From Planctomycetota bacterium (lineage in GTDB: Bacteria; Planctomycetota; Planctomycetia; Pirellulales; Thermoguttaceae), in contig JANXQG010000279.1 of the NCBI GenBank assembly GCA_025356915.1, forward strand, positions 1-8,425: 8,425 bases of DNA, read 5' to 3'. Below, piece after piece: positions 1-7,300 of this stretch (the stretch's first letter is position 1; every line of letters starts with the position of its first letter). The notes beneath the pieces were generated by a model. The model was not told the origin of the DNA. It saw only the letters and a list, made by a program, of their open reading frames with translations, and made no database searches. Made by a program: the position numbers and the translations under genes.

Positions 1-963
1 TGCGTCGTCGCCATCCCGATGCACAGCCCACCAGCGATACGACATGCGTGTGTGCAGCAACGGGAGCACACGCTTCTCCAGCACACGGTCATCCTTGCAG
101 CCGACGACGATCTTGAGCCCTTCCTTGTCCGACTGATCGGAACAGTATAGGATCAGGTTGTCCTGATTGAGCTGCACCATGGCGGCGAAGAACTTCCTGG
201 CGTTGAATCCGGGACACAACCCGCGTACCGTGATGGTCCTGTGGTCCGTGGCGTCAGCCACCTTGTAGTTGCAACGGTACTCCAACGTACCACGACCGTT
301 ACGGTACATGTCCTCGATGTCCGCCCTCGCGCTGACGAGGATGCCATGACCGTAGTCTGGACCATGGAGGCAAGAAACCAAGGATTCGAAGGACGCGTCG
401 GGATCCTGGGTCAAGAGGATCGCGGCGTCCAGAATCTCTTGAAGATTGTGCGGTGGGATGTGCGCGGCCAGACCCAAACCGATGCCCTCGCTACCGTTGA
501 GGAGCAATAACGGCACCTTCACCGGTAGAGTGACGGGTTCCTTGTCGGTGGACGAGTAGTTGTCGGCCATCTGGGCCACGTCGATATTGTCAAAACATTG
601 GGCCCCAAAGTGGCTCAGGCGTGCTTCCGTGTAGCGAGCAGCAGCGGCCTCGAACATCGACCCACCAAAGTTACCGTGACCTTCAATGAGCGGATAGCGT
701 TCATGCACCATGCCGACCATGGCGTCGTAGACCGCCGTATCACCGTGTGGATGCCACTTACCCAGAGTGGCGCCTACGATTTCTGCGCTTTTCTTGTGTG
801 CCCGTTCTGGCAACGCGCCCGACTGGTAGGCCGCGTACGCCACACGACGTTGCACGGGCTTCAGCCCGTCGCGAAAGTCAGCCAGAGCACGATTCATGAC
901 CACGTAGCCGCCGTAACGGCTTAGCGCCTGTTCAGCGTATTGGTCGATTGCCTGGTCCGTCAT
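1..963 (-). CDS. Type IIA DNA topoisomerase subunit A (GyrA/ParC-like), C-terminus cut by window edge
   Basis: Breakage-rejoining subunit of a gyrase or topoisomerase IV type enzyme, which passes one duplex through another together with an ATPase (GyrB/ParE-like) subunit not in this window. The 321 visible residues hold the N-terminal winged-helix and tower start. RDGLKPVQRR is at 31-40, GKWHPHGDTAVYDAM at 68-82 and GHGNFGG at 95-101. RYTEARL at 110-116 contains the catalytic Arg110-Tyr111 pair. LLNGSEGIGLGLAAHIPPHN follows near 160-180. The frame runs open to base 1, so the C-terminal part is missing. The ATG overlaps the stop of the preceding gene as ATGA, which suggests translational coupling; GAGG lies too close to the ATG to be a normal Shine-Dalgarno, while GGGAA lies about 9 bases upstream. 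Thr76 occupies the quinolone-position Ser83 of E. coli GyrA and Asp80 matches Asp87. The sequence seen does not decide between gyrase and topoisomerase IV; the beta-pinwheel domain would. Family assignment is secure. Confidence 0.93.
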   Translation of the reverse strand, partial: MTDQAIDQYAEQALSRYGGYVVMNRALADFRDGLKPVQRRVAYAAYQSGALPERAHKKSAEIVGATLGKWHPHGDTAVYDAMVGMVHERYPLIEGHGNFGGSMFEAAAARYTEARLSHFGAQCFDNIDVAQMADNYSSTDKEPVTLPVKVPLLLLNGSEGIGLGLAAHIPPHNLQEILDAAILLTQDPDASFESLVSCLHGPDYGHGILVSARADIEDMYRNGRGTLEYRCNYKVADATDHRTITVRGLCPGFNARKFFAAMVQLNQDNLILYCSDQSDKEGLKIVVGCKDDRVLEKRVLPLLHTRMSYRWWAVHRDGDDA

Positions 964-1310
964 GCCTCGATGTTCCCGAACAATTCAGCTTTCAAGCGAT
1001 CCGCAACCTCTTCGGCCCCGATGGCAGCAGCCGCGATGGTCACCCACGCGGCCGACTCCGACTGTGGGTCTTGGTCCATGACCCACGTCACTTCCCTAGT
1101 GGGGCCTATGATGAGGGCAGAGGAACCAGCGGGGAGAATCCATATGGTTCCAGCCTCGACGTCATCACTGCGCACGTGGTCAAGGTCACCAAGCAACCCG
1201 TGTAGATCCTCCGTGTGCTCCTCAAAGTTACCGGGATGGTCGTAGATCCCAGAACGGATCAGCTGTTCCAACCTTCGTAGGATACCTAGTTCAACTTCGT
1301 CTTTGTTCAT
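960..1310 (-). CDS. Small acidic protein of unknown function between polymerase and topoisomerase
   Basis: A 116-residue ORF that I do not recognise. It starts at ATG 2 bases after the polymerase TGA and ends in a TGA that overlaps the topoisomerase ATG by 4 bases, so it is clearly part of the same transcript. No strong Shine-Dalgarno is visible before it, so it may depend on ribosomes finishing the polymerase. The protein is markedly acidic: roughly 24 Asp/Glu against about 8 Lys/Arg by hand count, spread along the whole length. There are no cysteines, signal peptide or convincing membrane segment; the Ala-rich stretch near 86-97 (WVTIAAAAIGAEE) is short and looks like part of an amphipathic helix. 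The N-terminal third looks helical, the middle (GTIWILPAGSSALIIG) looks like beta strands. A role as a small accessory to replication or topoisomerase is only an inference from position. Confidence 0.8.
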   Translation of the reverse strand: MNKDEVELGILRRLEQLIRSGIYDHPGNFEEHTEDLHGLLGDLDHVRSDDVEAGTIWILPAGSSALIIGPTREVTWVMDQDPQSESAAWVTIAAAAIGAEEVADRLKAELFGNIEA

Positions 1311-1312
1311 GG

Positions 1313-4156
1313 TCAGGCTACTTTGTATTGCTCAATATCCTGGCCGTCCGCCTTTGCGGCTGCCAAGAGTTTCACGTATGCGTCTTCCCAGGATTCACCG
1401 GCCTCGATGGTCTCTGCGTGACCCCAACCTATGCCCATCTTGAACTCTACCTCGAAAGGTAGGATCAAGTCAATGCCCCAATCAGCCTTGAGGGGCGCGG
1501 GATTGACCATTTCTATCTCCATGAGACTGGTCGTCTTCTTGATCATACCAAGGTTCAGAGGTACCTCGACCAACATGGCGTCGTGCACAAGGTTCAGGAG
1601 CTTGACGGGGTCGTTGTCCTCCACGATGCGGTCGTGAATGCGACAAGCAGCCAGCACCATCATGTTCGAACTGCTCCCCTGGACGGGGGAGTTACGTGCC
1701 TGGCGCAAAGCGCGCGACGCTACGCCCTTGTCTGCACTATCCAGCTCCTGACGTAGATGGCGGCGGCGCTTGAAAGCATCAGCAACGTAACCGTGGCGCA
1801 GCGCGAACTGTTCGATGTCCTGGAGCCACTGAGCTGCGTGCTTGACCTTGGCGAAGAAGCGGTCCTGTAGGTCCTGTGCCTCATCGGGGCTGATCTTAAG
1901 GATCTGCGCCATCGTGTTGATGTGCTGCCCGTAGATGGCGCCGAACACTAGCGACTTCACGGCCTGACGCTCAGATTTCGTGATCTCCGCAATAGGCTTG
2001 CGGTACATGATGGATGCAGCCTGCTTGTGCACGTCGCACTCCAGGCGGACACGTAGTTTCAACGCTTCGTCGTGTGGGCTGGCTGCCAATTCCAACCGCA
2101 TTTCCTGCATGATGGAGAACATCTTCGCGTACTCGACGTCGTTGGCCAACTGGGCCCACCAACGGATCTCTGCCTGCGAATAGTCGCCTTCGATGAGACA
2201 GAAGCCAGGCGGTGCACGATACAGCGATTTGATGGCTTTCTTGTACTTGTTGTCCGCGCGCGGCAGCTGGCTGTTGTTCGGATCCTTCTGGGACACGCGG
2301 TTCGTGACCGTGCGTGTCCACAAGAGGCTGGCGCGCACACGGTTGTCCTGCATGTCAGGGTGCGTTGTGAGGAAGTTCTGGATGCTATTCAAGTAGCTCG
2401 TGCGCAGTTTTTCCAGGCCCTTGAACTCGCTGACGTACGCGACTGCCGGGTACGGCGGGACCTTTTCCTGAGCACCGTACTCCTTGTAGAATGCGGCGTC
2501 GATCGATGGTTCACCGTCCGGGTAGTTCTTGCTTGGCTTCCCTAACTCCAACGGTGCCAGTTTCAACTGGTTCAGGAACAGCTCTACAATGTGATCCTTC
2601 TTATTGATCTGGAACATCCGTGGTGCTTCACCGAACAGAGCGGACATGCCGGCAGTACGACCGTCGCGTTTCTGGATGGCCTCGTTGGCCGCGATGGTTT
2701 CGGGCAACGCGTACAGCAGCTGTTCGACTTCTTCCGTGCGCTTCAGGATGGGGGAGTCGTCGCTCTGTAGGATCCGTAGCTGCTTGCGGTCCACGAAAAT
2801 GCCGTTGCGCTCGATGTACGGTGACATTGGGATCGCACGACCGAACCACTTGGTGGTGAAGCGGTACAACGCGGGCGCGTACTTGCCAGCCATTTCTAGC
2901 ACGCGGGCGCGCAGGCGAAGTGTCACGTAGGCATCCATGCCACCGTACTCAGCCAACTTCTCCAACGAGAGCATCGCGAGTAAGCCGGCGTTTCTGGCCT
3001 CAAGGACATCGGCCTCGTCACCGTAGTGGAAGAAGCCCAAGAATTCGGGGGCCAACGTTTTCAGGGACATAGGGCCATAACCCTTGCCCTTCTTTTTGCC
3101 ACGCTGTTGGCCCGTATCGTAAAGCACGCGGTTCTCGTCCAACGTGTAGGCGCCAAACATGGTGTCGAAGATGGGCCGGTTGAACTTGTAAATCTGCAGA
3201 AAGCGTTGGGCCTTATCGACCTCGAACGTGCCGGAGTGCGTGACCCAGTCCTGGAAGCGCGCTGGTGCCGTGAATATCTCCCGCAGGCCAGGCTTGACGA
3301 CTTCCTCCAGCTCGGCGGGTGACCACGGTGATTCACCGTGCTCAAACGGCACTACATAGCCGGTATCGTAGTCCCACGCGAATTGCCAAGTGAGAACCCG
3401 GTTCTCGCCCACACGGTTCAAATTGATAGTCTCGGTGTCTAGGGCCACACTATCGTTGGCTGTCAGACCGTGGAGGATGTGATCCTTGAGATCCTTGAAC
3501 TCCCCGAGTGTCTTGATCAGGACGCTGGTCCCGCGTGCACTGAACTGATCGGCTGTACCTCGTGAGATCACGAGGGCACGGCTGATGTCGCTAAGAATCA
3601 GCCCCTTCTGCGCAGGCTTCGAGAGGATCTGATTCGGCGAAGGCATCACCACATACGTAATACCACTGATGACCTTCGGACCGCGTCGGCGCGCTTCCAT
3701 GACGGCCCCACTGCCCCAACTGGTGTCCAGCGGATCTGGATTCAGCGTCATCAACGCGATGGCCCCCATGAGCACAACAACCTTGGGCTTCAAGGTCCGT
3801 ATGTCATCGAGTATGTGCTGGCCGCAGATGTCGACCTCCTGCGGTGTCGGTGCACGCCACTTCTTGTTGTCGTCTTTGGACCTACATCGAACTACATGAG
3901 CGAATGCGTAGCGGACGCCACCGCCGGTGGTCTCAATGTGGTGGCGGACCGCACGTCCACCGTCCCCCAGCATGGGGAGGCGTTGGATGTCGTCTTCGTA
4001 GGTAGGGTAGTCGGTCACGAACAGCACGTCGACCTCTGGGGTCGTACCAGGCGGGCTGTCTGTGTGGACATCCGTGCCGATGTAGCATCGCCCGCTGGTA
4101 CCCAGCGGACATTGTGCACATCGGGTGGACGCTTGTTTAAAAGTAACGCGACGCAA
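1313..4156 (-). CDS. polA: Family A DNA polymerase with N-terminal uracil-DNA-glycosylase-like domain and 3'-5' exonuclease
   Basis: Replicative phage DNA polymerase, 947 residues in three parts. Residues 1-200 resemble a family 4-type iron-sulphur uracil-DNA glycosylase: Cys13, Cys16, Cys91 (HVVRCRS) and Cys111 have the expected arrangement, followed by LKPKVVVLMGAIAL. Residues 205-415 are a DnaQ-like proofreading exonuclease: Exo I LDTET (Asp240, Glu242), Exo II HSGTFE at 307-312, Exo III Tyr404-x3-Asp408. Residues 430-947 are the polymerase: motif A GDYSQAEIR (Asp658), motif B RQAVKSLVFGAIYG (Arg730, Lys734, Phe738, Tyr742), motif C LVHDAMLVEV (His858, Asp859). There is no 5' nuclease domain. 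The start is a TTG with GGAG 7 bases upstream; the first ATG downstream (residue 62) would remove Cys13 and Cys16, so TTG is preferred. A similar glycosylase-like extension is known in phage SPO1 DNA polymerase. The usual catalytic residues of the glycosylase look altered (Asp49 and Met171 where GEAPG and HPS motifs are expected), so base excision activity is doubtful. Confidence 0.96.
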   Translation of the reverse strand: MRRVTFKQASTRCAQCPLGTSGRCYIGTDVHTDSPPGTTPEVDVLFVTDYPTYEDDIQRLPMLGDGGRAVRHHIETTGGGVRYAFAHVVRCRSKDDNKKWRAPTPQEVDICGQHILDDIRTLKPKVVVLMGAIALMTLNPDPLDTSWGSGAVMEARRRGPKVISGITYVVMPSPNQILSKPAQKGLILSDISRALVISRGTADQFSARGTSVLIKTLGEFKDLKDHILHGLTANDSVALDTETINLNRVGENRVLTWQFAWDYDTGYVVPFEHGESPWSPAELEEVVKPGLREIFTAPARFQDWVTHSGTFEVDKAQRFLQIYKFNRPIFDTMFGAYTLDENRVLYDTGQQRGKKKGKGYGPMSLKTLAPEFLGFFHYGDEADVLEARNAGLLAMLSLEKLAEYGGMDAYVTLRLRARVLEMAGKYAPALYRFTTKWFGRAIPMSPYIERNGIFVDRKQLRILQSDDSPILKRTEEVEQLLYALPETIAANEAIQKRDGRTAGMSALFGEAPRMFQINKKDHIVELFLNQLKLAPLELGKPSKNYPDGEPSIDAAFYKEYGAQEKVPPYPAVAYVSEFKGLEKLRTSYLNSIQNFLTTHPDMQDNRVRASLLWTRTVTNRVSQKDPNNSQLPRADNKYKKAIKSLYRAPPGFCLIEGDYSQAEIRWWAQLANDVEYAKMFSIMQEMRLELAASPHDEALKLRVRLECDVHKQAASIMYRKPIAEITKSERQAVKSLVFGAIYGQHINTMAQILKISPDEAQDLQDRFFAKVKHAAQWLQDIEQFALRHGYVADAFKRRRHLRQELDSADKGVASRALRQARNSPVQGSSSNMMVLAACRIHDRIVEDNDPVKLLNLVHDAMLVEVPLNLGMIKKTTSLMEIEMVNPAPLKADWGIDLILPFEVEFKMGIGWGHAETIEAGESWEDAYVKLLAAAKADGQDIEQYKVA

Positions 4157-4163
4157 ATTTGGA

Positions 4164-4167
4164 CTCC
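4164..4167 (-). promoter_or_regulatory. Shine-Dalgarno GGAG that fixes the TTG start of the polymerase
   Basis: On the minus strand GGAG is followed by the 7-base spacer TCCAAAT and then TTG. The spacing is optimal and no ATG or GTG is available in frame between the upstream stop and the iron-sulphur cysteines. The site lies within a copy of CGTGGAGTC whose complement GACTCCACG occurs about 70 bases upstream at 4240-4248. Confidence 0.75.
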
Positions 4168-4221
4168 ACGCGAGGACACAGGCCCCATTGTGTACCTACT
4201 GTTTTACGGTACTTTGTCCGA

Positions 4222-4250
4222 AGTCTACTCCAAAATGATCGTGGAGTCAA
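4222..4250 (-). promoter_or_regulatory. Sigma70-like promoter upstream of the polymerase gene
   Basis: Minus strand TTGACT (4250-4245, 5 of 6 matches to TTGACA), then a spacer of exactly 17 bases, then TAGACT (4227-4222, 4 of 6 matches to TATAAT). Initiation would fall near 4215, giving a leader of about 60 bases before the TTG start at 4156. It would drive the polymerase, the small acidic ORF and the topoisomerase. The assignment rests on sequence alone. Confidence 0.5.
4227..4247. repeat. Inverted repeat ACTCCA-N9-TGGAGT within the promoter spacer (possible operator)
   Basis: A 6-base dyad, actcca at 4227-4232 and tggagt at 4242-4247, spans the region from the -35 to the -10 element of the polymerase promoter. 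A third copy of the half-site lies at 4163-4168 over the polymerase ribosome binding site, and its match to the distal arm extends to 9 bases (gactccacg 4162-4170 against cgtggagtc 4240-4248). The position suits a repressor operator, but no regulator is in view. In readthrough RNA from nrdJ the distal arm could instead pair with the ribosome binding site. Confidence 0.4.
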
Positions 4251-4315
4251 CATTGTCGACAACGTAGCCACCAGCGTTATCGACGCGATCTATGCCGTGG
4301 ACGAAGATCCCAAGC

Positions 4316-7300
4316 TTACAGTATGGAGCAAGCGCCACCAGCGCAAGCTACCTCGCCTCTAAGATCCGTGGCGTCAGTCTCCTCCACAAGGGCAGTATAG
4401 TCAACAGGTTTGTAAGCAGCCAGGATAGCGTTCCAACGTGCTTCGTCGGCTTCCGTCTGGACCTCTTCCATGGGAGCGTATACAAAATCCTTATCGCCTG
4501 TGTCACTGAGTAGGCTGACGCCTGTGAAAAACTCACGGTTTTCCCACAGATAGTCAGCAACCTTATCCCATTCGTCGGCCTTCACCGTCACGGTGTTGGA
4601 AACGTTGTGGTGAAGACCAGGATTACCGTCCATACGGGCAGTTCCATGGATGACCCAGTTCTGCTGGGTACTGCGGATCATGTCAAGGAACTGGATCGCG
4701 TGTAGGTCTGCTTTGATGGTAGCCCCATTTGGTGCTTCCACGGGAAACTCGATAAGAAATTTCCCATCCGTTCGACGGACGCACATGTGTGGGTTGACGG
4801 ACTTGAACGCCTGAAACACGAACTCCAAGGGGTCCGCGGTCACACGGCGGATGTACCGGCGGGCGTGGTGGGCATGATGGCCGCTTGATACGCAGCCAAG
4901 CTCCAACGAGGTTGTGTTATGACTCTTCACTGCACCATCATAGAACCAATGTGTCTTGTCGACCTCTACGTCAAATGTGGCCATGCTACCCAGCGAACGC
5001 ACTTCACGAATCTTACCAGGTATTTGACGGCCTATGGTTGTTTCATTGTCCATCTGCCACACTATGCGGTCAGAAGATTCCATAAAGATACGACACTTTA
5101 CACTGTGTGCTACCAAATGATCAAAAGCACTACGTTCCGTAGGAGACGAGGACAAACTCAGATGGTACAGATGTCGGCTTTTCTGGAAGCTTTCACCTAC
5201 GCTTTGCAACGATCGACCAAAACCAAGACCAACTGCCCACATGACCTGCTGAAAATGCCTAGAAAAATCGTCAGATGCCGTTGAAATTTGAGGACGGAAA
5301 CCCGTCTTTGTGTGATTCAAGCAACCATCGGAGTCAAGAAGTCCGGCTGCAAAGGCCACAACGTGACGCCAAGACGATGCGCGAACACATCTCGGTATAC
5401 GCTCTAGCGTATCCGCTTCTGCGTATTTTTCGATCCCGTTCCGAATCATCCACAACCAAAGGTGCTTGGACCCCAACTCCATAGCAGCCGCATTGCGGTC
5501 ACTAAGCTCACGAACTTCGCCTTCCAGGCCAAACTTTTCTAGGATAATTCTACGAGCCTTAGCGATAACGCTACGATTACCATCAGTGAATCGAAGTCTG
5601 TACTTGTTAAGAGACTGCGCGCCATCTCCCCAAATATATCCAATCAACCACGCCAAGTCATCGTCCATGATTTCCGGTTGGGTAATAACCTTTGCTGCCG
5701 AGCGCATCGTTAGTGCTCTCGTGTTAACCGCGGTAAACCGCCAAGGATTCTCATTCCTATACGCAGTTGTACAGACGTCCAAAACGTCACCTGGCGTAAG
5801 ACGATTGGTTGGTACCCAGGTATTGACGTCTTCACGCTGGCTCGCACCTTCGTGTGTATGCCGATACTTGACAAACCAAGGATGATTTGGTGTGGAGCGA
5901 ACAACCAACCCATAATTCATCTCAATTTCCAAAACCTCGGATTCGCCGTTATCGAATGTTCGCGAGATAGGTGAAGTTGTTGTTCCTTGGGCAGCAGAGA
6001 TGTCTTCCGGTTGTTTAGCCCAAGTTTCTCCAGTCGGATGGTGCCAGAACAATTCTTCTAGTGTAAGAATGCCCTTATCTGTCGTGGTAAGTGCGTCCCA
6101 AGGACGACAACCACTTGGCTTGACGCAAGTTGTGCGGGCTGCAGACCGGATACCCAAGCGGGCCGCATATTCCGCGTTCCACACCTTGATGCTCTCCGCA
6201 ACCTTGCGTTGATACTCTGGGTTGCAGGAGATCGCGGGCGCGTCCAACATGCCGGTCATGCCGATGCCCAAGAGGGCGTCACGCTTCGCGATAGCCTCAG
6301 AAGCCCACCCCAAATAGGGCATGTCTGTGTACGTGGCCTGAATGGTGCTGATCAGTGTAGCTGCGCGAGCCGCCTCTAGGAAATCATCCAACGACGTCAG
6401 CTTGGCAGCGTTAATCTCCACGAGGTTGCAGAAGGAGTAGCCGCTGTGTTCGGATCCAAACTCCACCTTGACACCGTCGGCAGCGAGTTTGGCTTGTAAG
6501 GTTTCGTCTACACAAATACGCGGATTCATTGAAATTTCGGCGCATGGGTTAGTAGTATAATTGATATCGTCCGTGAAGTAAACGCCAGGCTCCCCGAACT
6601 CACGACTCATCTTGAAGATGCGCTTGAACTGCTTCTTGCGCACATCGTCACGCTTGAGAACCACGGAGTTGTTGGCGTTGGCCAACCAGGGCTCGCGGGC
6701 GAACCAGTTGCCAGTCTTGCAGTTCATCATCTCAGAGTCTTCGAAGCTGAACAGAGCGATCATGGCTGAACGTCGGATGCCTCCAGAGAGCACCGCGTCC
6801 GCTGCGTGGCACATGATGCGGTGACACTCAATGGGGCGCAGGCGACGACCTTGCACGGAATCAAGAACACCACGTATGGCCTCCAATGCCTCCTTGAGCT
6901 TGCGATGGCCAGGCGCACGTCCACCGCTGGTGACCAACGGTGTACCCGCAGAGCGGATGCGGTTGTAGGCGAACTCCAAGTACACGCCGTCCAGGTAGCT
7001 CTGAAATAACGCCTTCAAGGCATCGGCCCAGCCCTCAATAGTGTCCTTGACCACATGGTGACGAATCTTCGTTACATCGACGAACGGGATCACAGGAAGT
7101 TTTTCGACATGATCGAACTGGATGGAGTAGCCTACACCGCAGCCGCTGAGGAGCAGAAACAACGCCTCAGAGAATGCCTCAATGCGGTCCACATGTGTGG
7201 AGCTGCAGTTGAAGATTCTACAGTTGTTTTGTAGGATGGCGTCCCCGCCAAACTGCATGCTGCGCATGCTGGGCAACAAGCGCTTTGCGCGCACCAGGTC

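Larger units (their letters stand above)
4157..4315 (-). other. Intergenic region between nrdJ and the polymerase gene
   Basis: This 159-base gap holds no credible gene. On the minus strand it contains a sigma70-like promoter, a TGGAGT-type dyad and the polymerase Shine-Dalgarno, each listed separately. I see no clear terminator for nrdJ: no strong GC-rich hairpin followed by a T run on the minus strand. Some readthrough from nrdJ into the polymerase gene is therefore likely. Confidence 0.7.

Noticed and set aside
2072..2545. A 157-codon plus-strand ORF opposite the polymerase gene
   Set aside because: It lies entirely antisense to the conserved polymerase domain, has no recognisable motif and no gene-like context; it is a shadow of the codon pattern of the real gene.
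4137..4271. A short minus-strand ORF starting at GTG 4271 and overlapping the polymerase start in another frame
   Set aside because: It has no Shine-Dalgarno and contains the candidate promoter and the polymerase ribosome binding site; it looks like chance.
4919..6106. Possibility that the low-GC block in nrdJ is a group I intron or a separate homing endonuclease gene
   Set aside because: The reading frame is continuous through both junctions and the splicing blocks with Cys1 and His-Asn/Thr are present, which fits an intein.
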